From positions 1 to 10,317 of the forward strand of contig JBEIDK010000120.1 of the NCBI GenBank assembly GCA_040383485.1: a stretch of DNA of 10,317 bases, written 5' to 3'. Made by a program: the position numbers and the translations under genes. The notes under the pieces were generated by a model. That model made no database searches, was not told where the DNA came from, and saw only the letters and a list, made by a program, of their open reading frames with translations. Position 1 is the stretch's first letter, and each line of letters opens with the position of its first letter. Source of the stretch: JBEIDK01 sp040383485. GTDB taxonomy: Bacteria > Bacteroidota > Bacteroidia > UBA4408. Below are positions 1-7,036 of this stretch, one piece after another.

Positions 1-1374
1 GGATTTAGTTCACTAATTCCCCTCGAGTCAAACACTGATATTTATACATTTGTTTACACAAGTATTAGTGCTACAATTTTTATTATTGGAGCACTTTCAC
101 TACTAAAAATTAAAACCAAATTTAGCTCAATTGTTACTCCTTTTGTTTATATATTTCTAATTTCATTTTTAACTATTGGTTTGTTTGTTTATCATCCTCC
201 AAAAACCTACATACCAGAAGCGTGCATATTATTAATGCTTCCTTATTTGATGAATAACAGAATTAACGTTGTAATAGCAATGCTGATGATATCTGTAATT
301 TTAAACCCAATTTATTTAATATTTATACCAGCATGTGTATTAATTTTTATTAATCAATATTATACGAATAATTTAAAATTTAAAGAATTTGTTCTAAAAA
401 GCAAATACTTTCTGTATTGTTTATTGCTTAGTATCATTGCTTTATCAATTATTACATACATCAACTATTTTGAGGACAGAACAGATTATTGGTTAATACT
501 AAAAAAGAATTTTAGAGATGATGTTTTAAATAAATACAAGGACTTTCAATTGTTCCAATTATTCAAAATATTATTTGTAGTACTTCTCTTTTATTTTCAA
601 ATTATTATTAAAAGAAGGTCTTTTTTAGTGCTATTTCTATTCTTTTTAACCTACCTTTTCTCTGTTCTTATTAAAGTATTTGCCATTGATAACAATAATG
701 AACTCTGGCAATTAGGAATGATTAGTGGACAAGTATTGAACTTTTTAATAGTCATCTTTTCAATAAATTTATTTTTTGAAAAAAATATTTTCAACTCTTT
801 TAAATACTGGGCTTTTATTGCGCTTATGTTTTATGTAGCATTTCAAAATTATAAAACCCTATATTATGGGACTATTAGATTAATAGAATATGAAGGGTTT
901 CCATCATTTAGTAAACCTCTAATTTCTAGTATTAGCAATAAAATAAATTCAGAAAATTCTATTGTTGGCTTTTATACTCAGTTTAAAGACGAGGAGCCAA
1001 TCATAGAAGAATATCATCAAGGATTAAGAGTGAATTCATTTATGGTTTTTGCTGAGTCTTTTCAAAACAAAAAGTTATGGACAGTTCCAGTTTTCATACA
1101 TAACAGACTAGATTCATTAAGTGAAAATCTACAAAACAGTTGGAGACAAACTGATTATTATAGGTTCTCAAATCAGATGCAAAATAATTCGCAAAGTCAA
1201 GTTTTTACCAAATTTGTTAATGAAAAAAATGTAGAGTATTTGATAACTGACATAGACTTCAGAAAGCTCCCAGACTATGTTAAAAAATCAATTTCCTTAT
1301 TAGCAGCCTACAAACCGATAGGTAAAAAATTTACGAATTATAATTTGACGTTTTATAAAATAAACAAGTACTAG
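1..1374 (+). CDS. Polytopic membrane protein, 5'-truncated by window edge
   Basis: The reading frame is open from base 1 to the TAG at 1372-1374, giving 457 residues with no start in view. The TTG at 181 is an internal Leu codon inside a membrane helix and is not a believable start. About nine hydrophobic helices fill residues 10-285 (for example around 14-36, 45-63, 98-127, 142-160, 187-206, 210-232 and 239-259). A hydrophilic C-terminal part of roughly 170 residues follows, probably extracytoplasmic. The layout of many helices and then a soluble tail ending in a beta-rich stretch (VEYLITD near residue 420) recalls GT-C type glycosyltransferases and other envelope polymer enzymes. The catalytic N-terminal loop of such a family would lie outside the window, so the function is not assigned. 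It converges on the OsmC gene with only 13 nt between stop codons. I am confident it is a real gene and unsure of its family. Confidence 0.8.
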   Translation, partial: GFSSLIPLESNTDIYTFVYTSISATIFIIGALSLLKIKTKFSSIVTPFVYIFLISFLTIGLFVYHPPKTYIPEACILLMLPYLMNNRINVVIAMLMISVILNPIYLIFIPACVLIFINQYYTNNLKFKEFVLKSKYFLYCLLLSIIALSIITYINYFEDRTDYWLILKKNFRDDVLNKYKDFQLFQLFKILFVVLLFYFQIIIKRRSFLVLFLFFLTYLFSVLIKVFAIDNNNELWQLGMISGQVLNFLIVIFSINLFFEKNIFNSFKYWAFIALMFYVAFQNYKTLYYGTIRLIEYEGFPSFSKPLISSISNKINSENSIVGFYTQFKDEEPIIEEYHQGLRVNSFMVFAESFQNKKLWTVPVFIHNRLDSLSENLQNSWRQTDYYRFSNQMQNNSQSQVFTKFVNEKNVEYLITDIDFRKLPDYVKKSISLLAAYKPIGKKFTNYNLTFYKINKY

Positions 1375-1387
1375 TCTAAATTTCAAT

Positions 1388-1861
1388 TTATTTGATTTTA
1401 CATACAGGTAGGTGCTTTACTTTAAAATTGCATGAGTTGGCAATAAAACACTTTTCATTGGCCTTAATATGTAATGAATTTGCTAACTCAACTTTAGTGG
1501 AATCTTTAATTATAACTTGAGGTTTTAATGTTACTGATGTGAAATATCCTCCTCCAGTTTCAAGTTCTAATAAATTTCCTTCAGGATTATCTTCGTACTC
1601 TAAAACAATAATTCCAGCATCAGCGCAAAGGTGTAAGTACCATAACATATGACAAACAGATAGTGATGAAAGAAACAAATCTTCTGGATTGTGTTTCGTT
1701 ATATCTCCTCTAAAAGCAGAATCTGAAGAGCCATGAATGATTGTTTTATGATTAATAATTATATCATGACTGCGCTCGTAAGCAGCAGCATGAGCAGTTC
1801 CCTCGCCTTTGTTACCAGTCCAAATTATCTTTGCAGTGTAATGATGTTCTTTACTAGACAT
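1388..1861 (-). CDS. OsmC/Ohr-family peroxiredoxin-like protein
   Basis: This 157-residue protein belongs to the OsmC/Ohr superfamily, which reduces organic hydroperoxides with a pair of reactive cysteines in the cytoplasm. Visible hallmarks are the motif NPEDLFLSSLSVCHM, with the first catalytic Cys at 70 and the conserved Glu at 60, and the second Cys at 138 in ANEKCFIANSC, which matches the CPYSNA-type site of Ohr/OsmC. Arg30 is a candidate for the third catalytic residue. The variant HMLWYLHLCADAGI is typical of the OsmC-like subgroup rather than classical Ohr. Additional cysteines occur at 79, 144 and 154. Length is normal for the family and the start is ATG. It lies 3 nt downstream of the uridine phosphorylase gene on the same strand, so the two are probably co-transcribed. 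The family is known. The exact substrate, and the link to nucleoside metabolism, are inferred or unknown. Confidence 0.9.
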   Translation of the reverse strand: MSSKEHHYTAKIIWTGNKGEGTAHAAAYERSHDIIINHKTIIHGSSDSAFRGDITKHNPEDLFLSSLSVCHMLWYLHLCADAGIIVLEYEDNPEGNLLELETGGGYFTSVTLKPQVIIKDSTKVELANSLHIKANEKCFIANSCNFKVKHLPVCKIK

Positions 1862-1864
1862 AAC

Positions 1865-2734
1865 TTATTTTGTTAATTGTTCAAGAACTTGCACCACCAT
1901 TTTTTCAACTGCTAATTGATAGTTAGAGCTGAATTCTTTTTTTATTCGGTTTGCAATAATAGTACAAACTGTTGCGGCATGATGCCCGAGTAAAGCACTT
2001 AAACCATATAAAGCAGATGTTTCCATTTCAAAGTTTGTTATGCGTAATCCTTGGTAATTGAAATTTGTTAATCTTTCATTCAAATCCTCTATTTGAGTAG
2101 GTAATCTGAGCACCCTGCCTTGTGGGCCATAAAATCCGCAAGCGGTGCCAGTAATTCCTTGCTTTGTATTGGGCGAAAGTTTACGTAATAAATCTTCTGA
2201 AGCCTTAACAATATATGGATGATTAAAGTGGGAAGGCCAATCTATTTGTTTAATAAATTCACTTTTTAATTCCTGATTAAATTTTTCGTTTTGCACATAA
2301 AAGTTTAATAATCCATCCATGCCCAAGCCATATTCCGATAATACAAAACTGTCTACTTCAATATCAACCTGCAACGCACCAGAAGTGCCTAATCTTACTA
2401 ATTCTAATGACTTATGCTTTTCATTTATTGATCTTTTATTAAAGTCTATATTAACCAAAGCGTCAATTTCATTTAATACAATGTCAATATTATCAGTACC
2501 AATACCAGTTGATAATGCTGATATATTTTTGCCATTTAGCTTTCCTGTATGAGTAACAAACTCTCTATTCTGAACCTTATATTCTACACTATCAAAGTAT
2601 TTCGAAATCATTTCTACTCTGCTTTGGTCACCAACTAAAATTATAATATCACCAATTTGATTTGGTAATAGGTGTAAATGAAATATACTTCCATCTTCAT
2701 TTAAAATTAATTCGGATGCTTGTAGGTTGTTCAT
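1865..2734 (-). CDS. udp: Uridine phosphorylase (PNP/UDP phosphorylase family)
   Basis: A 289-residue nucleoside phosphorylase that should catalyse reversible phosphorolysis of uridine to uracil and ribose-1-phosphate in pyrimidine salvage. Aligning by eye from memory with E. coli Udp, the key residues are present: His19 (Udp H8), Gly35 and Arg39 in ILVGDQSRVE (G26, R30), Arg57 in NREF (R48), Arg114 and Thr117 in VRLGTSGA (R91, T94), and Met237/Glu238 in NFEMET (M197, E198). The uracil-recognition triad is also kept with exact spacing, as Phe201, Gln205 and Arg207 (F162, Q166, R168). This favours uridine over purine nucleosides. The protein is about 36 residues longer than E. coli Udp, mainly through an insertion around 94-110. 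The family signature STGIGxPS reads STGIGTDN. ATG start; the OsmC gene follows 3 nt downstream. Specificity is inferred from residues and not proven. Confidence 0.9.
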   Translation of the reverse strand: MNNLQASELILNEDGSIFHLHLLPNQIGDIIILVGDQSRVEMISKYFDSVEYKVQNREFVTHTGKLNGKNISALSTGIGTDNIDIVLNEIDALVNIDFNKRSINEKHKSLELVRLGTSGALQVDIEVDSFVLSEYGLGMDGLLNFYVQNEKFNQELKSEFIKQIDWPSHFNHPYIVKASEDLLRKLSPNTKQGITGTACGFYGPQGRVLRLPTQIEDLNERLTNFNYQGLRITNFEMETSALYGLSALLGHHAATVCTIIANRIKKEFSSNYQLAVEKMVVQVLEQLTK

Positions 2735-2759
2735 ATTATTTTATTATTTTTATACTTTG
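2727..2759 (+). promoter_or_regulatory. Candidate promoter for the two Usp genes
   Basis: TATACTTTG at 2751-2759 resembles the Bacteroidota -7 element but has three spacer bases instead of two. TTG at 2727-2729 could act as the -33 element, 23 nt upstream of TACTTTG. Initiation would fall near 2766, about 20 nt before the ATG at 2787. The element overlaps the 5' leader of the divergent udp transcript, so the two promoters would compete. This is inferred from motif and position only. Confidence 0.3.
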
Positions 2760-2769
2760 AGATTATTTT

Positions 2770-2777
2770 CAAAACTA
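2770..2777 (-). promoter_or_regulatory. Candidate -7 element for udp-osmC
   Basis: Reading the minus strand, TAGTTTTG matches the Bacteroidota -7 consensus TAnnTTTG exactly. It would place transcription initiation near 2763, giving a leader of about 28 nt to the udp ATG. I see no clear TTG -33 element at the expected distance. The motif is short and the DNA is AT-rich, so it could be chance. Confidence 0.35.
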
Positions 2778-2786
2778 AATAAAAAA

Positions 2787-3554
2787 ATGAAAGCATCCAC
2801 TTTTGAAATTCTTATGCCTGAGGTTACCGACGAAAAGTTAGAAAATCTAGAAAGTGCTATTCAACTTGCAGGAAATATATTTAAGAAGGGCAGAGAAGAC
2901 TTTAAATTGTTATATAGTACACAATCTGAATTTTTAAATATTCAAATTCAAGGCGAAAGTTTAAAAATTAATCAACTTGAATTAGAAAAACATATCGTTG
3001 ATAATTCAGAAAAGAAATCCTCGAGGCTATTGCTAATTCCTTTTAGTAAGCAAATAAAGAGATATTCTAAACCAATTATAACACAAGAGCATAATATTAT
3101 TTTTAACTCTACCTTTCCTATTTTAACCTATAAAAATTCAATTCAATTTGATAACATTAAAAATATTATAGTTCCTTTAGCGTTAAATGAGGATTTTATG
3201 CCATTGGTAATGAAGGTTCTTAAATTTATTAAAAGTATTAAGTCAGCTACTTTACATATTGTTTCCGTTTTGCATAATTCTAGTGATTATAATATTAATA
3301 AGGCTACCCAACAATTGAGTTTTTTAAACCATTTATTTAATGAAAACAATATAAAGTATACAGCTGAAATAATTAATTCTCAATCTAATCAAGCAATAAA
3401 GTCCGAAATTGTTTTGGATCATATTAGCAGAGTGAATGCTGACTTAGTTGTTTTGTATAAAAAAAATGCAAAGGAAAATAGACAATACCAAACCAATGAA
3501 AATTTATTCGAAATAATTTCAAAAAGTGAGGTTCCAATTATAACTTTTATATAA
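2787..3554 (+). CDS. Degenerate tandem universal stress protein (Usp) paralogue
   Basis: A 255-residue protein that I read as two Usp-type alpha/beta domains. The C-terminal half (about 124-255) has the Usp pattern: strand IKNIIVPL, a helix, strand ATLHIVSVL, a long helix, strand KYTAEII, then ADLVVLYKK and a last strand VPIITFI. The N-terminal half is more eroded but has a matching SSRLLLIPF ... FPILTY ending at 80-115. Neither half keeps the ATP-binding pattern G-2x-G-9x-G(S/T). The equivalent place near 224-240 has Tyr, Lys and Asn instead of the glycines. It may therefore not bind ATP, and it could act as a partner of the canonical Usp encoded 18 nt downstream. I chose the ATG at 2787. 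A TTG at 2727 in the same frame would add 20 hydrophobic residues, would overlap the udp start and does not fit the family. Role unknown. Confidence 0.75.
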   Translation: MKASTFEILMPEVTDEKLENLESAIQLAGNIFKKGREDFKLLYSTQSEFLNIQIQGESLKINQLELEKHIVDNSEKKSSRLLLIPFSKQIKRYSKPIITQEHNIIFNSTFPILTYKNSIQFDNIKNIIVPLALNEDFMPLVMKVLKFIKSIKSATLHIVSVLHNSSDYNINKATQQLSFLNHLFNENNIKYTAEIINSQSNQAIKSEIVLDHISRVNADLVVLYKKNAKENRQYQTNENLFEIISKSEVPIITFI

Positions 3555-3572
3555 CAATTAATACAGAATTTT

Positions 3573-4430
3573 ATGAAGAATTTTGACATCAAAAAAATTG
3601 TAATTCCGGTAGATTTATCGGAAAATTCTCTATTGGCTTTAGAGCATGGTACTTTTATGGCTAAGTTATTTAAGGCGGATGTAATGCTTGCACATGTTGT
3701 ACCAAGTGCCGGTGTTTTTGGCAAGAAAGAAACTACATTAGATACAGAAACTGAAAAAAAACTTCAAATTCTTGCCGATGAGCTGAGAATGAAAAATGGT
3801 TGTAAAGTTGAAGTAGCTATTAAACATGGTAAAATAGCTAAAAAAGTAGTTGAAACAGCTAAAGAATTTGATGCCGATATGATTATTCTTGGTACTCATG
3901 GTGTTTCCGGATTTGAAGAGTTCTTTATGGGTAGCAATGCCTTTAGAATTATTACAGAATCTAATTGCCCTGTATTGAGCGTTCAGCAACACTCTCAAAA
4001 AGTAGGTTTTACAAATATTCTTTGTCCTATTGACAATTCAGCGCCTTCTCGTCAAAAATTAAGATACGCTGCAGAAATTGCAAAGCATTATAATTCAAAA
4101 ATAAATTTACTAGGTATTTTAAGCGTTGATGAAGATGCATTAACGGCAAAATTTAATAAAATGTTTGACCAAATGGAAGAATACCTTAAAAAACGTGATA
4201 TTAAATTTACATCTGAACTTGTATATGGTCAAAATATTGCGACCACCACATTGAAATATGGTAAAAAAATTGATGCCGATTTAATTGTAATTATGACTGA
4301 GCAGGAAGATAATTTGACGGGAATATTTTTAGGCCCATATGCTCAGCAAATTGTCAATCATTCTACTATTCCTATCTTAAGTATTAAACCAACAGAAGGA
4401 GAAGCAAGTATGAATATGATGATTGGATAA
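3573..4430 (+). CDS. Tandem-domain universal stress protein UspA family
   Basis: A 285-residue cytoplasmic protein with two Usp domains (about 4-138 and 146-272). Tandem Usp proteins are common in Bacteroidota and act in stress survival, usually through ATP or nucleotide binding. The first domain opens with KKIVIPVDLSENS, where Asp14 is the usual adenine-side residue. It carries a complete ATP-binding motif at 107-121: Gly107, Gly110, then nine residues and Gly120-Ser121. The second domain begins TNILCPIDNSAPS with the matching Asp154. At the ATP site it has MTEQ in place of the first glycines and GP in place of G(S/T), so probably only domain 1 binds ATP. ATG start, 18 nt after the degenerate paralogue, with which it should form an operon ended by the hairpin at 4451. 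The family is clear; the specific stress is not visible. Confidence 0.9.
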   Translation: MKNFDIKKIVIPVDLSENSLLALEHGTFMAKLFKADVMLAHVVPSAGVFGKKETTLDTETEKKLQILADELRMKNGCKVEVAIKHGKIAKKVVETAKEFDADMIILGTHGVSGFEEFFMGSNAFRIITESNCPVLSVQQHSQKVGFTNILCPIDNSAPSRQKLRYAAEIAKHYNSKINLLGILSVDEDALTAKFNKMFDQMEEYLKKRDIKFTSELVYGQNIATTTLKYGKKIDADLIVIMTEQEDNLTGIFLGPYAQQIVNHSTIPILSIKPTEGEASMNMMIG

Positions 4431-4450
4431 CAAATCTACTACGCCCAAAA

Positions 4451-4482
4451 AATAGCCGAATTTATAATTCGGCTATTTTTTT
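4451..4482. terminator. Bidirectional intrinsic terminator
   Basis: A perfect 12-bp inverted repeat (arms 4451-4462 and 4466-4477, with a GCCG/CGGC core) closes a 3-nt loop. On the plus strand the right arm runs into T residues through 4482, ending the Usp operon. On the minus strand the hairpin is followed by a matching T-run (the A-run at 4447-4452), ending the PAP2 unit. The minus-strand PAP2 stop codon at 4462-4464 lies at the loop, and the codons for its last residues form one arm. Confidence 0.9.
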
Positions 4483-5079
4483 ATTCAATAATTTATGAGA
4501 AAGTAACACGCATGTCTTAGCCAGCAAGACTGAAGTAAATAAGTCTGTAATAAAATGCACACCTAAATATAGTCTTGAATAAGCAATAAAAAACGCCCAG
4601 ATTATTGCAGCAATTCTAATTGGTTTATTAGTTGGTATTATTAAAATTATTGAAAATAATAATGTAAATGCATCGGCTGTATGACCCGAAGGAAAAGAAT
4701 AACTACCTCCAGAACCGAGCTTTTCTATAAATGGATTAACATTAAATGGTCTGACACGGCAAACCAAGTTTTTAATTACAAAAGTAGATAAAGCAGATAG
4801 CGTAAATGAGAGTAAAATTATTTTTGCTGATTCTAGATAAAATGTGCTTTTAGTTCTTATGTATTGAGTAAAATACAAGAGTATAATAGCAATGATTAAT
4901 GGGCTAGCTAAGTTACTTAAGAAGTTAACAAGCGAATCATAACCTGCTATACGATGTGAATTAATTACATATGTTAATTTTGAATCAAATTCATTAATAA
5001 CATTTTGATTAGAAATGATGATTAATGATAGGATGCCTAGTATTAATGAATAGAATATTATTTGTTTATTTTCTTGCAA
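4462..5079 (-). CDS. PAP2-family membrane phosphatase
   Basis: A 205-residue integral membrane protein of the PAP2 (type 2 phosphatidic acid phosphatase) superfamily, which includes lipid phosphatases and undecaprenyl-pyrophosphate phosphatases. All three catalytic motifs are intact: KX6RP with Lys103 and Arg110-Pro111, PSGH at 130-133, and SRX5HX3D with Arg169, the nucleophile His175 and Asp179. About five to six hydrophobic helices are visible (near 7-24, 50-69, 85-103, 135-149, 155-167 and 178-195), with the active site expected on the outer face of the membrane. The only usable start in frame is the TTG at 5079, because an in-frame TGA lies just upstream at 5095-5097 and no ATG occurs early. 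It begins 8 nt after the rocD stop, which suggests translation coupled to rocD. Its 3' end is embedded in the terminator hairpin. The substrate (phosphatidate, polyprenyl pyrophosphate or another) cannot be told from sequence. Confidence 0.88.
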   Translation of the reverse strand: MQENKQIIFYSLILGILSLIIISNQNVINEFDSKLTYVINSHRIAGYDSLVNFLSNLASPLIIAIILLYFTQYIRTKSTFYLESAKIILLSFTLSALSTFVIKNLVCRVRPFNVNPFIEKLGSGGSYSFPSGHTADAFTLLFSIILIIPTNKPIRIAAIIWAFFIAYSRLYLGVHFITDLFTSVLLAKTCVLLSHKLLNKKIAEL

Positions 5080-5087
5080 AAAGAATG

Positions 5088-6335
5088 TTATGATTCAAAA
5101 CTTTTTATTGTCTTTTTGATTATTTCCACACATTGCATTAACTCCTCTTCATTAATGTTTAATGGTGGCGCAAATCTTATAATATCACCATGTGTAGGTT
5201 TAGCCAGTAATCCATTTTCCATTAGTCTAATACAAACATCCCAAGCTGTTTTACCTTCAACATTTTTAATAACAATGGCGTTCAATAATCCTTTACCTCT
5301 TACTTCTGTAATCATATCTGAATTAATCGACCTTAATTCATCTCTAAGTATTTTTCCTAAATAATGTGCATTATCTGCAAGCTTTTCATCTAATATAACT
5401 TGTAGTGCCTCCATTGCAACAACACAAGCAAGAGGATTTCCGCCATAAGTACTGCCATGTTCTCCTGGTTTAATATTCATCATTATCTCATCATCGCATA
5501 AAACAGCACTCACTGGCAATACTCCTCCAGATAATGCTTTTCCTAAAACTAATATATCTGGTCTTACATTTTCATGGTCACATGCTAGCATTTTCCCTGT
5601 TCGTGCCAAACCAGTTTGCACTTCATCAGCAATGAATAAAACATTATGCGCTTTACATAAATCAAAAGCTGCTTTTAGGTATCCTTCTGTTGGCACAATC
5701 ACACCTGCTTCTCCCTGTATTGGTTCTAACATAAAACCACAAACATTTGGATCTTTTATAGCAGACTCTAATGCGTTTAAATCATTGTAGGGTATTGATT
5801 CGAAACCAGACATATATGGGCCAAAACCTTCATAGCTACTAGGGTCACTTGATGTAGAAATAGCAGCCAAAGTTCTTCCCCAAAAGTTTCCCTCAACAAA
5901 AATTACCTTAGCTTTATTATTCTCAATTCCTTTTTTTACATATCCCCATCTTCTTGCTAGTTTAATTGCCGTTTCGCCACCTTCAACTCCTGTATTCATA
6001 GGCAAAACTTTATCATAGCCAAAGTAGCTAGTGATATACTTTTCATACTCACCTAATAAATTATTATGAAATGCTCTTGAGGTAAGAGTAAGTTTAGATG
6101 CTTGAGTTATAAGAGCATTAATGATTCTAGGATGACAATGACCTTGATTAACAGCAGAGTAAGCAGAAAGAAAATCAAAATAACATTTATTGTTTACATC
6201 CCAAACATAAATTCCTTGCGCACGAGATAAAACTACAGGCAATGGATGGTAGTTATGGGCACCATATTTATTTTCTAATTCAATTGCATGTTGTGCTTTA
6301 TTGCTTAAGGTTTTTATATTCGACACTGCTTCCAT
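5088..6335 (-). CDS. rocD: Ornithine--oxo-acid aminotransferase
   Basis: A 415-residue PLP-dependent class III aminotransferase. It converts ornithine and 2-oxoglutarate to glutamate-5-semialdehyde and glutamate, linking arginine/ornithine to proline and glutamate. It is strikingly like human OAT with a constant offset of 26 residues: the PLP lysine Lys266 (human K292) in LGKALSGG, Tyr29 (Y55, the ornithine-specificity residue) in YGAHNYHP, Tyr59 (Y85), Arg154 (R180) in NFWGRT and Glu209 (E235) in EPIQGEAG. Asp237 in ADEVQTG should hold the PLP ring nitrogen. This set separates OAT from the close acetylornithine and GABA aminotransferases. Full length, ATG start, no frameshift. It lies 64 nt downstream of the carbonic anhydrase gene with a possible promoter of its own, and PAP2 follows 8 nt later. 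The human alignment is from memory, but the agreement of all positions makes the call strong. Confidence 0.96.
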   Translation of the reverse strand: MEAVSNIKTLSNKAQHAIELENKYGAHNYHPLPVVLSRAQGIYVWDVNNKCYFDFLSAYSAVNQGHCHPRIINALITQASKLTLTSRAFHNNLLGEYEKYITSYFGYDKVLPMNTGVEGGETAIKLARRWGYVKKGIENNKAKVIFVEGNFWGRTLAAISTSSDPSSYEGFGPYMSGFESIPYNDLNALESAIKDPNVCGFMLEPIQGEAGVIVPTEGYLKAAFDLCKAHNVLFIADEVQTGLARTGKMLACDHENVRPDILVLGKALSGGVLPVSAVLCDDEIMMNIKPGEHGSTYGGNPLACVVAMEALQVILDEKLADNAHYLGKILRDELRSINSDMITEVRGKGLLNAIVIKNVEGKTAWDVCIRLMENGLLAKPTHGDIIRFAPPLNINEEELMQCVEIIKKTIKSFES

Positions 6336-6351
6336 ATTTTAATTTGAGCCG

Positions 6352-6359
6352 CGAAAGTA
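6352..6359 (-). promoter_or_regulatory. Candidate -7 element for rocD
   Basis: Minus-strand TACTTTCG matches TAnnTTTG except for one base and lies 17 nt before the rocD ATG, so the leader would be about 10 nt. No TTG is found at the usual -33 spacing. It would allow rocD-PAP2 to be transcribed independently of the SulP-carbonic anhydrase genes upstream, although read-through is also possible because I see no terminator in the 64-nt gap. Confidence 0.35.
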
Positions 6360-6399
6360 AGCAAAATTTAGTTCTAAATTGCTTAAAGTTTCAGCTTAA

Positions 6400-7035
6400 T
6401 TACAAATCAAAATCATAATCAAAAATATCTTCAAAATCTTTTGTTGAGTCCATCGTTAAAATATCCTTTAATAGTCCATTGGTTAAACCATATACCCATC
6501 CATGAAGCGTTGGTCCACCGGTTTCTTGCCATGATTTTTGAATGATACTAGTTTTGGCAAGGTTTAAAATTTGCTCAGCTACATTTAGTTCAACCATTCG
6601 ATTTGTTTTTTCAATATCGCTTGAGAGTGCTTCAATTTCATCTTTGTGTATTCTATAAACATCCTTGATATTTCTTAACCATTTATTTATAAGTCCATAG
6701 TTTTTTCTCGACAATGCAGCATGTACACCTCCACAGCCATAATGTCCGCAAACTATTACGTGTTTTACTTTTAGTACTTCTACAGCATAACTTAAAACTG
6801 TTAATAAATTTAAATCCGTGTGTACAACCATATTTGCAACGTTTCTGTGAACAAAAATTTCGCCTGGTTGTGTACCTGTTATTTCGTTTGCAGGAACACG
6901 ACTATCACTACACCCTATCCATAAAAATTTTGGAGACTGAACATTTTCTAACCTTTTAAAAAAGTCAGGGTCAAACATTTTTTTTTCTTGTGCCCACGAC
7001 TTATTTGCTAGTAAAATTTTCTCAACTTCGTTCAT
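6400..7035 (-). CDS. can: Beta-class carbonic anhydrase
   Basis: A 211-residue zinc enzyme that interconverts CO2 and bicarbonate in the cytoplasm. The zinc site is complete: Cys42, Asp44 and Arg46 in GCSDSRVP, and His98 and Cys101 in GHYGCGG. The numbering is the same as in E. coli Can (C42, D44, H98, C101). Trp39, Arg64 and Tyr182 fall where type II beta-carbonic anhydrases keep the noncatalytic bicarbonate-binding triad (H. influenzae W39, R64, Y181), so allosteric inhibition by bicarbonate is plausible. There is no signal peptide. ATG start. The stop codon of the SulP transporter is only 1 nt upstream, which implies co-translation and a shared role in handling inorganic carbon. The enzyme call is firm. 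The allosteric type is inferred from residues remembered from the literature. Confidence 0.95.
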   Translation of the reverse strand: MNEVEKILLANKSWAQEKKMFDPDFFKRLENVQSPKFLWIGCSDSRVPANEITGTQPGEIFVHRNVANMVVHTDLNLLTVLSYAVEVLKVKHVIVCGHYGCGGVHAALSRKNYGLINKWLRNIKDVYRIHKDEIEALSSDIEKTNRMVELNVAEQILNLAKTSIIQKSWQETGGPTLHGWVYGLTNGLLKDILTMDSTKDFEDIFDYDFDL

Positions 7036-7036
7036 C

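Noticed and set aside
181..1374. Reading the first gene as complete from a TTG at 181
   Set aside because: The frame is open with membrane-protein character all the way to base 1, so the gene is truncated by the window and not started at 181.
1375..1400. Possible terminator between the convergent membrane-protein and OsmC genes
   Set aside because: Only a 4-bp stem can be formed and there is no GC-rich core, so I do not call one.
2319..2552. Open frame antisense to udp
   Set aside because: It lies wholly within a well-supported gene on the other strand and has no recognisable features.
2727..2786. N-terminal extension of the first Usp-like protein from a TTG at 2727
   Set aside because: The extra 20 residues are an AT-rich hydrophobic stretch over the promoter region and overlap the udp start; the ATG at 2787 fits the Usp fold.
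3419..3998. Two open frames antisense to the Usp genes
   Set aside because: They are complements of real coding sequence, with no family motif and no promoter.
5062..5364. Open frame antisense to the end of rocD
   Set aside because: It is complementary to conserved rocD codons and has no independent support.
6714..6959. Open frame antisense to the carbonic anhydrase
   Set aside because: It is opposite the conserved zinc-site region, and the His/Leu-rich product is typical of an antisense reading.
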